Below, in pieces: positions 8,015 through 16,319 of a stretch of 60,936 nucleotides of DNA (positions are counted from its first letter, which is position 1; every line of letters begins with the position of its first letter). This DNA comes from an uncultured Porphyromonadaceae bacterium. GTDB taxonomy: Bacteria; Bacteroidota; Bacteroidia; Bacteroidales; Muribaculaceae. The notes below the pieces were generated by a model that did not search any database, had not been told where the DNA came from, and saw nothing but the letters and a program-made list of their open reading frames with translations. The stretch spans positions 1 to 60,936 of the forward strand of contig CAMWRH010000008.1 of the NCBI GenBank assembly GCA_947176605.1, read 5' to 3'. The position numbers and the translations under genes were made by a program.

Positions 8015-8758
8015 TCACATCCCGGGAGCCGAAGCCGAGCTGCGGGCTTCGCCGCCGGCCGAAGCGGCAGGCGAGGCAGCCGGCTGAAGCCTGCTTGCAG
8101 CCGGGACCTGCGTCATACCCTGCGCCGGGGCGACCGGATCATGGCTGCGTCCAGCGGCTGGAGATGCAGGAGATGCAGTAGATGCTCCGGTGCCGCTCCG
8201 CAGATTGTCGCGCTGCGCGGGGAAGATCCCCATAGGGCGCTTGATGCTGTACTCCGTAAAATCCTGGCGGGCATGAAATCCGTAACCCTCCATCATATGC
8301 GTGGCATTTTCGATATGAATAAAGGAGTCGCTGTAGACAATGGCTTTGTTCTGGTCCCAGAACACCTGCTGAGAGAGAAACAGTTCGCCGGGCACTTTAG
8401 TCACCTCCACATGTCCGTCAAGCCGCCATAGATTCAGCTTCTTGAAATAGATCGCCGAATCGGCCGCTATGGTGGCAATCACATTGAATTTCCTGTCGTA
8501 TTTTCGCAGGTAAAGCCCCTCGGGGAATCTCCAATGCGGATCTGCACCTTCATCATAGACTTCCCACAGAGGCGCCACAATCTTATACTGTGTCACTCCT
8601 GAATCGGAAATCATGGTCGATACGTTGTGCGTAGTCATCGTGGGCATACGGTCGGGATGCAGGCTTGAGGCCACATCCACTTTCGTCTCTTCGCGGCATC
8701 CCCCCACAATCAGAGCCGATGCCACGGCCAGAACCGCACTGACAGGAAGCCACCTCAT
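8015..8758 (-). CDS. lptC: LptC-like LPS export lipoprotein with Ala/Pro-rich tail
   Basis: Periplasmic component of the LPS export machine, which would pass LPS from the LptBFG transporter toward LptA. The N-terminus is a lipoprotein signal with the lipobox LIVGGC, so it would be lipid-anchored rather than held by a transmembrane helix as in E. coli. The beta-jellyroll-like LptC region is recognisable (YKIVAPLWEVYDEG, DGHVEV, LSQQVFWDQNKAIVYSDSFI). After about residue 180 there is a low-complexity Ala/Ser/Pro tail of about 60 residues not normal for the family. A TTG upstream is rejected for the ATG at 8758. It follows the porin gene by 5 nt. Confidence 0.82.
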   Translation of the reverse strand: MRWLPVSAVLAVASALIVGGCREETKVDVASSLHPDRMPTMTTHNVSTMISDSGVTQYKIVAPLWEVYDEGADPHWRFPEGLYLRKYDRKFNVIATIAADSAIYFKKLNLWRLDGHVEVTKVPGELFLSQQVFWDQNKAIVYSDSFIHIENATHMMEGYGFHARQDFTEYSIKRPMGIFPAQRDNLRSGTGASTASPASPAAGRSHDPVAPAQGMTQVPAASRLQPAASPAASAGGEARSSASAPGM

Positions 8759-8763
8759 GCCGA

Positions 8764-10041
8764 TCAACGGATCTTACGCTGCCAGAACCAACGCTCGTTG
8801 AAATTTACTCCCACCGTAATGTTGAAGTAATTCTCGGATACGAGCTGAGTCGGATAGGCACGACGGTTTTTCCACTCCAGGCCGATATTGATCATCGTCT
8901 TGTCCTGGGGGGTGTGAAGTCCCACACCGCAGGTGACGCCATACTCGCGCACGCGGTTACCCTGGATCTTAAGATAGTCGTCGCAGAAATATCCGCCCAG
9001 ACGATACGTGATGCGCTGCCCGTAGTTGCCACGCAGGCGCGGCACCCATTCGCCGCCAATAGCCAGCTTCATACGGTCGGCGAACTCCATACCCTGGAAC
9101 ACCATTGCCGCCGGATCGTCCGTACGGTAAATCGGAGAGTATTTCACCTTGCTCCACAGCTGATAGGTCACGTCGGCCTCAATCATCCAGCGCGACATGC
9201 GCTCATGCGTGAAGCTGACGCCGCCGCCGAAGCTGTCGGGGGTGCCGTATTTACCCGAGAGTTTCTGATATCCCAGAGTATCGGGCACACTCTCCACCTG
9301 CAGGGCCTGCTGTGTCACCCAGGTCTGGCCATGCATCGACTTGGCCGGAGAGTAAGTCACGCCGAGTCCGAGAGTATTGTAGGCTCCTACACGCGCCCGG
9401 TACTGGGCGCCCAGCACTATATCCCAGTCGCGCACTTCCATCACATGCTCCACCAGACTCTGCGAGGAGTTGTCGGGAGTGGAATACACGTCGTTGACTA
9501 TATTGCCGAAATTATAGGATATATTAGCACCCAAGGAGAATCCCCTGAACTTCCCGGCAAGGCCGAAATAGGCCATGTTTATACCGCCTGTGCCCTGATT
9601 TTCTACCGCGCCATGCTTGATATCATTACCGAAAGCATACCCTACGGAAGTATAGGGGAGCATGCCGATCGAGGCACCCATGAATTTGGTGATCGGGAAC
9701 TGCATGGTGACATAATCCAGACCGCCACCGGTGGAATGCTGACGCGCGCTCCCCTCCTGGCTCCAGAGCATTGACACATCCGCACCCATATCGAAAAGGA
9801 ATGTCAGAGAGTCGATTGCGGCATATGAGGCAGGGTTCATGGCATTGATCTGCCGCCCCGAACTCATGGCATATCCTACGCCACCCATCTGACGCTGCAT
9901 CGATGTGGCCCGGTCGCCGAGCACGCCATACCCATACATCGAATAGGGGGTTGTGACATCGGCCTTGGCCGACTGCATTCCGGCCATAGCCAGCACTGCC
10001 AGCACCGGAAAGGAAGCGAAATGTCTAAATTTCATTTTCAT
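8764..10041 (-). CDS. FadL/OMPP1-like outer-membrane beta-barrel protein
   Basis: A 425-residue predicted outer-membrane barrel. A signal peptide ends at about residue 27 (KADVTT follows). Alternating hydrophobic beta-strands with many aromatic girdle residues run to a C-terminal strand. The early motif INAMNPASYAAIDSLTFLFDMG resembles the N-terminal region of FadL-type transport proteins in Bacteroidetes. The substrate is unknown; hydrophobic compounds are typical for the family. Its start overlaps the end of coaX by 17 nt and lptC follows immediately, a gene order I recall as conserved in Bacteroidales. Confidence 0.75.
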   Translation of the reverse strand: MKMKFRHFASFPVLAVLAMAGMQSAKADVTTPYSMYGYGVLGDRATSMQRQMGGVGYAMSSGRQINAMNPASYAAIDSLTFLFDMGADVSMLWSQEGSARQHSTGGGLDYVTMQFPITKFMGASIGMLPYTSVGYAFGNDIKHGAVENQGTGGINMAYFGLAGKFRGFSLGANISYNFGNIVNDVYSTPDNSSQSLVEHVMEVRDWDIVLGAQYRARVGAYNTLGLGVTYSPAKSMHGQTWVTQQALQVESVPDTLGYQKLSGKYGTPDSFGGGVSFTHERMSRWMIEADVTYQLWSKVKYSPIYRTDDPAAMVFQGMEFADRMKLAIGGEWVPRLRGNYGQRITYRLGGYFCDDYLKIQGNRVREYGVTCGVGLHTPQDKTMINIGLEWKNRRAYPTQLVSENYFNITVGVNFNERWFWQRKIR

Positions 10042-10822
10042 TATGACGGTATATTGCCCTCAGTCCTTTGGCAAGGAGGTAAGGGTCGTAAACTATTTCT
10101 GTTCTTGAAAGTTCTTCGGCATATCGGCTTTTCCGGCACCGGATTTCATCCAGACGCCTCATGATCAGCGGAGCATCTCCGCCGGTGATCAGTGCCACCG
10201 TTGTGCCGCTGTATTCGTGGCCGCGCCCTGTGATGGCGCCGCACACCTCATCCATATATCCCCGCAATACTCCGGTGCGTATCGATTCCAGCGTGCTCTG
10301 TCCGAACGCAGGGCCCACCTCATCACCGGGCTTTACATCTATCTCGGGCAGTAATGCCGTAAATTCATGCAGCGCCCTGAATCTCATCTGCAGCCCCGGC
10401 GATATGCTTCCCTCAAGAAACTCGCCATCGGCCACCACATCGCATGTCAGCGCCGTGCCCGCGTCGATCACCAGGCATCGGCTCCCACCCCATTCGGCTG
10501 CGGCGGCCACTGCCGTGGCCTTGCGGTCGATACCCAGGGTGCGCGGATTGTCGTATCTCACTCTGATGGGGAGAAGGGTCTCGGGTGTGAGCAACAGGAA
10601 ATTGCCACCCAGGGCCATGCGCAGCGACTCCACAAGGCGAGTATCCGTATGACCCACACTTGCCATGGCCGCGCCATCCGGAGCATAGCGTTCGATCAGG
10701 GCAAGCAGCTCATCCTGCGCATCCGAACCGAAATGCCATACACCTGGCTCTCCCTCCTCGGGAAGCCAGGTGGCCTTAAGCCGCGTATTGCCGGCATCGA
10801 CAGCGAGAAATCCGTGTGCCAT
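10025..10822 (-). CDS. coaX: Type III pantothenate kinase
   Basis: Catalyses ATP-dependent phosphorylation of pantothenate, the first step of coenzyme A synthesis. The 265-residue protein has the ASKHA-fold phosphate loop (DAGNTRLKATW) at its N-terminus, the substrate-side motif NPRTLGIDR and a second nucleotide loop VIDAGTALTCDVV. Type III enzymes are not feedback-inhibited by CoA. The ATG at 10822 overlaps the stop of the preceding membrane-protein gene as ATGA, indicating translational coupling. Confidence 0.93.
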   Translation of the reverse strand: MAHGFLAVDAGNTRLKATWLPEEGEPGVWHFGSDAQDELLALIERYAPDGAAMASVGHTDTRLVESLRMALGGNFLLLTPETLLPIRVRYDNPRTLGIDRKATAVAAAAEWGGSRCLVIDAGTALTCDVVADGEFLEGSISPGLQMRFRALHEFTALLPEIDVKPGDEVGPAFGQSTLESIRTGVLRGYMDEVCGAITGRGHEYSGTTVALITGGDAPLIMRRLDEIRCRKSRYAEELSRTEIVYDPYLLAKGLRAIYRHNENEI

Positions 10823-11343
10823 CACTCCTTTTTTCCGTTATCCTCCTGTTTCTGTTCGCGCTCCTTCCTGATGCGCCATGTCACCATAGCGGAGGAGATG
10901 ACCTGCAGCATAGCGCCTACGAGGGAGAACATCACCGTGTCGCGCAGCACGCTCATCTGCCCGATATAGGCCATCCCGGCCAGCTTCTGTGTATTATAGA
11001 ACCAGAAGAAGGCACCTATGCAGAATGCCATACCGGCCCAGAACTCCATCCGGCGCAGTCGGCGCACCCGCAGGCTCTCGCCCGGATCAGACACGTTGAC
11101 GAGTCTGGCCATGGTAAATATCAGCGCTCCGGCGGCATATATCCATTTATATACAGTGCTCCAGCTGAAGGAGTTGGGGTCATACATCGGGTTTGCCCCC
11201 CACAGGGATGTGGCGAACGGCCCGACCAGTGCAAGCGCTATGAGTATCAGTCCGAAGGTGGCCATAGCCTCCATCTTCTTGCGGCGCGCCTGAATCGGGG
11301 CGGGGCTGACCGCTGTATTTACGTTTTTTTTCTTATTTGACAT
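10822..11343 (-). CDS. Conserved four-span membrane protein of unknown function
   Basis: A 173-residue protein with a basic N-terminus (KKKNVN, ARRKK), four predicted membrane spans and a charged C-terminal tail (RIRKEREQKQEDNGKKE). Between spans two and three lies VSDPGESLRVRRLRRMEFWAGM, probably cytoplasmic. I do not recognise a characterised family. Its stop is translationally coupled to coaX and the ftsB-like gene lies 153 nt upstream, so it is probably in the same envelope operon. Confidence 0.7.
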   Translation of the reverse strand: MSNKKKNVNTAVSPAPIQARRKKMEAMATFGLILIALALVGPFATSLWGANPMYDPNSFSWSTVYKWIYAAGALIFTMARLVNVSDPGESLRVRRLRRMEFWAGMAFCIGAFFWFYNTQKLAGMAYIGQMSVLRDTVMFSLVGAMLQVISSAMVTWRIRKEREQKQEDNGKKE

Positions 11344-11496
11344 CTGTAAGGATTATTCGTTATATTCCACAGGGGAAAGAACTGCCTGTTAGTAATATGG
11401 ATTATGTCATGATACGGCATTTCCGGCATCTGAGCTATTCTGCGGAGGGTAGCCTCCCGCTCAGCCGGGCGCCGCCGACACTCCCGCTCCCCTCCC

Positions 11497-11805
11497 CTAT
11501 TCCTTTATTAGAAACACATCCTCGGAAGGCTTCTGCATATGGAACTGCTCGCGGGCCAAATGCTCAAGATCCGACGTGCCATGCTCTATGGCCTCACGTC
11601 GGGCGCGATAGTAGGCAGCCGAGTCTTCATTGAGTTTTATTTCACTCTTCAGTTCGTTGATGCGGTCCTGATACTCCATATTTAGCTGTATGCTCGCCTC
11701 TTCATTAAAGAAAAGCAGCAGCACCACCAAAGTGCCTATGGCCAGCACCGGGATATGCGACTTGCGCCGCATCCAGAATGAAAGTTTCTTCGTTTTCTTC
11801 CCCAT
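11497..11805 (-). CDS. FtsB/DivIC-like septum formation protein
   Basis: A 102-residue bitopic protein: a basic cytoplasmic N-terminus, one membrane span (HIPVLAIGTLVVLLLFF), a periplasmic coiled coil (about 40-75) and the conserved tail LEHLAREQFHMQKPSEDVFLI typical of the FtsB/DivIC family. It would form part of the FtsQLB-type subcomplex that activates septal peptidoglycan synthesis. It has its own promoter (11923-11953). Confidence 0.85.
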   Translation of the reverse strand: MGKKTKKLSFWMRRKSHIPVLAIGTLVVLLLFFNEEASIQLNMEYQDRINELKSEIKLNEDSAAYYRARREAIEHGTSDLEHLAREQFHMQKPSEDVFLIKE

Positions 11806-11922
11806 ATCGTTCTTATTCAGAGTCGGTTGGTAATACAGGAGTCAGCCCGTGGCCGGAGCGTCAGGACGCAGCCGCACGCTCAATCCGGGCCTTCACACGG
11901 CACCCCTGCTACGTGTAATTTA

Positions 11923-11953
11923 CAAAATTAGTCAATATCGCCCTATCTGCAAA
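11923..11953 (-). promoter_or_regulatory. Promoter of the ftsB-like envelope operon
   Basis: A minus-strand TTTG (11953-11950), 19 bp and TAATTTTG (11930-11923). The predicted leader to the ftsB-like start is about 110 nt. Confidence 0.65.
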
Positions 11954-12012
11954 ATTTTTTCCTAAAAACCCTCTCAACCCTCGCTTGGGACTTCCTTACC
12001 CGGCATATGCGA

Positions 12013-12055
12013 CCACGGCCATGAAATCGGCAGACTGCTGACTTCATGGCCGTGG
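12013..12055 (-). terminator. 13-bp hairpin behind the second ECF sigma gene
   Basis: CCACGGCCATGAA (12013-12025) pairs exactly with TTCATGGCCGTGG (12043-12055). It lies about 116 nt past the sigma-factor stop. The minus strand lacks an immediate T-run (the T-rich stretch starts about 50 nt later), so termination is likely but not textbook. Confidence 0.5.
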
Positions 12056-12170
12056 CTGTATGGTCGGGGCTATGCGGACACAACCGGTGACTCCGGCTAT
12101 AAGTGTGTATGTTTTATTCCGGGATGACGCTGACCGCACCGTAGCGGCCGGCTCAGCCGGGGTGTATGCT

Positions 12171-12674
12171 TCAGCGATAATCCTTCAGCATACCCTGAAG
12201 GCGCTTGCGTGCGAAGAATATGCGGCTCTTCACCGTGCCCAGAGGCAATGAGATCTTTTCAGCTATCTCACTGTACTTGTAGCCGGCGATATACATGCTG
12301 AAGGGCACTCTGTATTCATCGCCGAATGCATTGATCGCATCCGAAATCTCCTTTGCGGCAAACGAGCCCTCCGGCGTGTCGAGCCCGCTTTCCTGCGAGA
12401 GGTTGAGGTGGTAGAGATCATCGGTAGAGTCTACTACCGTGGCGCTGCGCACCTGATGGCGGTAGTTGTTGATGAAGATGTTGCGCATGATGGTGAATAC
12501 CCATCCCTTGAAGTTGACATTGTCGACATACTTGTCTTCATTGTCGAGCACTTTGAGGGTGGTATCCTGCACCAGGTCCTGGGCAGCCTCTCGGTTGGTG
12601 GTAAGCTGATATGCGAAATTGAGCAGATTGCTCTGCAGTCCGAGCAGACGCTGTTTGAAATTGGAATCCGACAT
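12171..12674 (-). CDS. Second orphan ECF-type sigma factor
   Basis: A 167-residue ECF sigma factor. Region 2 has DLVQDTTLKVLDN and NFKGWVFTIMRNIFINNYRH; region 4 has YSEIAEKISLPLGTVKSRIF. The motifs match those of the paralogue at 5854-6363 almost position by position, including the C-terminal KDYR. No anti-sigma gene is adjacent. A divergence in the linker (QESGLDTPEGSFAAKE) and in region 4 may give different targets. The 230-nt gap upstream shows no clear consensus promoter, so it may be read by an alternative holoenzyme. Confidence 0.92.
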   Translation of the reverse strand: MSDSNFKQRLLGLQSNLLNFAYQLTTNREAAQDLVQDTTLKVLDNEDKYVDNVNFKGWVFTIMRNIFINNYRHQVRSATVVDSTDDLYHLNLSQESGLDTPEGSFAAKEISDAINAFGDEYRVPFSMYIAGYKYSEIAEKISLPLGTVKSRIFFARKRLQGMLKDYR

Positions 12675-12904
12675 AGCCGTAGTGTTTTAAGGGTTGTTTT
12701 AATGTTTCCTTTGATGTTATAACACTACCCACAGAAATCTATCATGAAAAATCGGATTATTTTTCGGTTTTTCGTGAACTTTTTTTGGCTTTTGGCGTTT
12801 TGCCCTCCACGTCTGTCATTCTGCCATAGCATCATAACATTTCCCACACACATTGACAAAGAAATGTCACATTCTCACAGCCTCTATCCGATTAGCGGCG
12901 TCAC

Positions 12905-13582
12905 TCACTCATCCAGCAGGTCGGGACGGAGGCGGCGCGTGCGCTCCAGGGCCTGGTCGTATCGCCACTCGGCGATTTTCGCTTCGTGGCCGCTAAGCAG
13001 TATGTCGGGGACACGCCATCCCTTATACTCGGCGGGTCGGGTATATACCGGAGGAGCCAGAAGGTTATCCTGGAATGAGTCGGAAAGAGCCGACTGCTCG
13101 TCGCCGATCACTCCGGGAATAAGGCGCACCAGGGCATCCGTCACACAGAGTGCCGGCAGCTCGCCTCCTGTGAGCACATAGTCGCCGATGGTGATTTCCC
13201 GTGTGATGAGATGTTCGCGCACCCGGTAATCGATCCCTTTGTAATGACCGCATAGTATGATGATATTCCTGAGCAGCGAGAGGGAATTGGCCATCGGCTG
13301 GTCAAAGCGTTCCCCGTCGGGGGTCATGAAGATCACCTCATCGTATTCGCGCTCAGCCTTCAGCGCGGATATACAGGCATCGATAGGCTGAATCCCCATC
13401 ACCATTCCGGCCTCACCGCCGAAAGGATAATCATCTACCTTGCGGTGCTTGTTGGCGGTATAGTCGCGCAGATTGTGCACGTGGATTTCGGCAAGCCCCT
13501 TGTCGCGTGCACGCTTCAGGATGGAGCAATTGAGCGGAGATTCAAACATCTCCGGGAGCACTGTTATAATATCTATTCGCAT
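12905..13582 (-). CDS. trmD: tRNA (guanine37-N1)-methyltransferase
   Basis: Methylates G37 of tRNAs next to the anticodon with S-adenosylmethionine, preventing +1 frameshifting. The 225-residue protein has the SPOUT trefoil-knot signature [13 protein letters not shown], the substrate-side motif GGEAGMVM and the start [13 protein letters not shown], all typical. It lies downstream of the inositol-phosphate synthase gene but behind a hairpin, so readthrough or a private promoter is needed. The usual partner genes rimM and rplS are absent. Confidence 0.95.
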   Translation of the reverse strand: MRIDIITVLPEMFESPLNCSILKRARDKGLAEIHVHNLRDYTANKHRKVDDYPFGGEAGMVMGIQPIDACISALKAEREYDEVIFMTPDGERFDQPMANSLSLLRNIIILCGHYKGIDYRVREHLITREITIGDYVLTGGELPALCVTDALVRLIPGVIGDEQSALSDSFQDNLLAPPVYTRPAEYKGWRVPDILLSGHEAKIAEWRYDQALERTRRLRPDLLDE

Positions 13583-13601
13583 GATCTGTCAATATCCAAA
13601 A

Positions 13602-13631
13602 TCGGTCTACCCGGTTGACCGGGCAGACCGA
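13602..13631 (-). terminator. Hairpin with T-run between ino1 and trmD
   Basis: On the minus strand TCGGTCT-x-CCCGGT pairs with ACCGGG-x-AGACCGA (13631-13602), one mismatch inside, followed by ATTTTGG. It ends only about 20 nt before the trmD start codon, so it is a likely terminator of the inositol-phosphate synthase transcript and a possible attenuator for trmD. Confidence 0.6.
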
Positions 13632-13689
13632 CTGTAAATTCGAATTAATTACTATCTGTCAATGCAGACCGAAGGATTGTCTGTGATAA

Positions 13690-15015
13690 TCAATCGATCT
13701 CCTCGTCAGCCTCGTATCCGCCCATTTCGCGGATAGCGTTCTTCAGCATCACGTACTGCTGGAAGAGGTGGTTGACGGGCACTTCATCCTCCGTGTAGTC
13801 GTGCTGGGGACTCTTGAGGAAGAAGCTCAGGAAGCGCTGAGTGCCGTAGCGGCCTGCGCGGGCTGCGAGGTCGCTGAGCAGCACGAGGTCAAGGCAAAGG
13901 GGAGCGGCGAGGATTGAGTCGCGGCAGAGGAAGTTGATCTTGATCTGCATCGGATAGCCCATCCAGCCGAAGATGTCGATATTGTCCCAGCCTTCCTTGT
14001 TGTCGTTGCGCGGGGGATAGTAGTTGATGCGCACCTTGTGATAGTACTGTGTATCCTCATCGTTGCCGTGGCCATAGAGGTCGGGCTGCTCCTCGGGCAC
14101 GAGGATTGACTCAAGAGTCGACAGCTTGGATACCTCCTTTGTGCGGAAGTTGGCGGGCTCGTCGAGCACCAGACCGTCGCGGTTGCCGAGGATGTTGGTC
14201 GAGAACCAACCGTTCAGACCCAGGCAGCGGGTGCCGATGATCGGGGCGAAGCCTGATTTCACAAGAGTCTGGCCGGTCTTGAAGTCCTTGCCGGCGATAG
14301 GCATCTTGGTCTGCTCTGCGAGCTCCCACATGGCGGGGATGTCGACTGTAGTGTTGGGAGCGCCCATGATGAAGGGTGCGCCTTCCTTAAGTGCGGCGTA
14401 AGCGTAGCACATGGAGGGGGCGATGTTCTCCACGTCGTTCTCCTTCATGGCCTTCTCAAGGTCTTCGAGTTTGTAGTGCACCTTCTCGTTGACCGGCACA
14501 TACACCTCAGTGGAAGCTGCCCAAAGCACAACGACACGCTCTACACCTGACTCCTCCTTGAACTTACGGATATCCTCGCGGATCTGCTCCACCATATCCC
14601 AGCGGGTCTTGGCATCCTTCACGTTGTCGCCTGTAAGACGCTTTGCGTAGTTATGGTCGAATGCAGCCTTGAGGGGCTTGATCTTGATAAGTTCTTCTTT
14701 TACAGGCTCGATATCCTTTTCCTTCAGCACCTCAGCATTGAGAGCCGATTCGTAGGCGTTGGCGGGATATACGTCCCATGCGGCAAACTCGATGTCGTTC
14801 AGATCCGCCAGGGGCACGATATCCTTATATTTCAGGTACTTCTTATCAGCGCCACGACCCACACGGATTTTGTCGTACTGAGTCATTGAACCCACAGGCT
14901 TTGCCAGACCTTTGCGGGTCATCATTACACCTGTGATGAATGTGGTGCTCACAGCACCAAGTCCTACAATCATTACACCTAACTTGCCGTTGGGTGCCTT
15001 AGCCTTTTCTGCCAT
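13690..15015 (-). CDS. ino1: myo-Inositol-1-phosphate synthase
   Basis: Converts glucose 6-phosphate to myo-inositol phosphate with NAD+, the entry step to inositol lipids. The 441-residue length fits the bacterial/archaeal form. The Rossmann start (KLGVMIVGLGAVSTTFITGV), the NAD-side segment VVVLWAASTEVY, the substrate region GAPNTTVDIPAM, IAGKDFKTGQTLVKSG and the conserved KINFLCRDSILAAPL are visible. It has its own promoter region with a leader hairpin and a terminator. The genes using its product lie 9 kb away in a separate operon, so precursor supply and lipid assembly can be regulated independently. Confidence 0.95.
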   Translation of the reverse strand: MAEKAKAPNGKLGVMIVGLGAVSTTFITGVMMTRKGLAKPVGSMTQYDKIRVGRGADKKYLKYKDIVPLADLNDIEFAAWDVYPANAYESALNAEVLKEKDIEPVKEELIKIKPLKAAFDHNYAKRLTGDNVKDAKTRWDMVEQIREDIRKFKEESGVERVVVLWAASTEVYVPVNEKVHYKLEDLEKAMKENDVENIAPSMCYAYAALKEGAPFIMGAPNTTVDIPAMWELAEQTKMPIAGKDFKTGQTLVKSGFAPIIGTRCLGLNGWFSTNILGNRDGLVLDEPANFRTKEVSKLSTLESILVPEEQPDLYGHGNDEDTQYYHKVRINYYPPRNDNKEGWDNIDIFGWMGYPMQIKINFLCRDSILAAPLCLDLVLLSDLAARAGRYGTQRFLSFFLKSPQHDYTEDEVPVNHLFQQYVMLKNAIREMGGYEADEEID

Positions 15016-15359
15016 AATTAAATTGTATCTTCTGTGTTGTTTTTTTCTTTTTCAGATACTTCGCCAGCCGGTCGGCCGTTGATAATACGGCGCCGACAAG
15101 TGAAATCGGCCGTAAAAGTACTGCCATTTTTGCAATCTGCAAAAAATTATTACCAAAATTTACACCATCAATTTGTTAAATATAGCCAACAAAGACCTCT
15201 TTTACTAAAATTTCCTTAATTCCAAGTGCCGGGAGGACGAAAATGTTAAATTTAACCAAATAGGCTAAATCCGGTTTTCCGACATTTTTCCCCTTTTGAA
15301 AAGCATTCTGTCATCTCTGACGGGAGGCTTGCTCCGGGTCCCGGATGGCAGCGTGCGAC
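15016..15359 (-). promoter_or_regulatory. Leader and promoter region of ino1
   Basis: This 344-nt gap holds no ORF. A weak minus-strand promoter (ATTG 15172-15169, 19 bp, TAATTTTT 15149-15142) lies about 130 nt ahead of the start. Its leader can fold a hairpin: GTCGGCCGT (15071-15079) with ACG and GCCGAC (15087-15097) around a two-base bulge. The half toward the HAD gene is AT-rich but has no clear signal. Confidence 0.4.
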
Positions 15360-16148
15360 TCAGCATCCGCGAAGTGGCGCCGACACGAGCTCCGATATGC
15401 TGCCGATGGTGTCGGGATAGGTCTGGGCATCCTCCTTATCGGTCCACCCCTTACCCTTGAGCCACACCGCACGGCAGCCGGCTGCCAGTGCCGGCACGAT
15501 ATCCTTCGTATAGCTGTCGCCTACCACAAGTACCTCATCCGCATTCATACCCAGCGCCCGCACTCCAAGCCTCCATATCTCCGGATCGGGTTTGCGCACC
15601 CCCACTACCGCACTTTCCACAATTTCCCCGAAATATCCGCGTATGCCGTAACCGCGCAGTACAGCCTCCACATTGCCATAGAAATTGGATACCAGCACCA
15701 AGGGATAGCGCGATGCGAGCAGCTCCAGCACCGGACGGGCCTCGGCCACCCTACGCCGGGCCTCGGCATCGCAGATCGACGCCGTGGCATGCGCCAGCTC
15801 TTCAATCCGGTCGGCTGACAAGCCGCCATGCTCCGCCAGCCAGCCGAGCTCTATGCGCATCTTCTTAAGCAGAAGCTGATGGAAATCATCTTCGGGCAGG
15901 ATATGGCGCACACGCGCCAGTTCGCGCTCGGCGTATACATACGCCTCGCGGAACGTATCCTTGCCGCACCCTGCCGATACGTCCACTCCGGCCTCCTGCC
16001 ACGCACGCCATATCACCTCGCTCCAGTGGTCGCCACCGGAGTCGAGCGTACCGCCGTAATCAAACAGCACACCTTTTATGCCGTCGAATCTTTCCGGAAG
16101 CGGGGCGCTCGTCAGCTCTTCATTCATCGCAGTCACATTACTCTCCAT
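15360..16148 (-). CDS. HAD-superfamily hydrolase with variant motif I
   Basis: A 262-residue haloacid-dehalogenase-type phosphatase with a helical cap (C1 type). Motif I reads FDYGGTLD: the nucleophile Asp is kept, but the Asp two residues on, normally the acid/base, is Gly. Motif II is VLVSNFYGN, motif III the Lys of RKPDPEIW and motif IV VVGDSYTKD. The substrate is unknown. It lies between ino1 and the amylase gene on the same strand, which makes a phospho-sugar or phospho-inositol substrate imaginable but unproven. Starts at the first ATG and eight codons later are both possible. Confidence 0.78.
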   Translation of the reverse strand: MESNVTAMNEELTSAPLPERFDGIKGVLFDYGGTLDSGGDHWSEVIWRAWQEAGVDVSAGCGKDTFREAYVYAERELARVRHILPEDDFHQLLLKKMRIELGWLAEHGGLSADRIEELAHATASICDAEARRRVAEARPVLELLASRYPLVLVSNFYGNVEAVLRGYGIRGYFGEIVESAVVGVRKPDPEIWRLGVRALGMNADEVLVVGDSYTKDIVPALAAGCRAVWLKGKGWTDKEDAQTYPDTIGSISELVSAPLRGC

Positions 16149-16177
16149 ATTGTCTTAGTATTAACTCTGTCTTAAAC

Positions 16178-16212
16178 GATGCCTCCGGACACTCAGGGCG
16201 ACCGGAGGCATC
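16178..16212 (-). terminator. Hairpin behind the amylase gene
   Basis: GATGCCTCCGG (16178-16188) pairs exactly with CCGGAGGCATC (16202-16212). It lies about 110 nt after the amylase stop. The T-run is short on the minus strand (GTTTAAG) and longer on the plus strand, so directionality is uncertain. Confidence 0.55.
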
Positions 16213-16319
16213 ACACGTTTTCTTCTTTTTTCTCCTTACATATCCTTCGGGCAGGCATCAACGCCGGAGCCGCCATGCGGAATCCGGCTCCCTGCCACAC
16301 GCCACGTATCTATCAGGCT

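Larger units (their letters stand above)
11806..12170. other. Spacer between second ECF sigma gene and ftsB-like gene
   Basis: No ORF is supported in this 365-nt spacer. It contains the ftsB-like promoter and a 13-bp hairpin, with an AT-rich block (11915-11975) between them. Confidence 0.6.
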
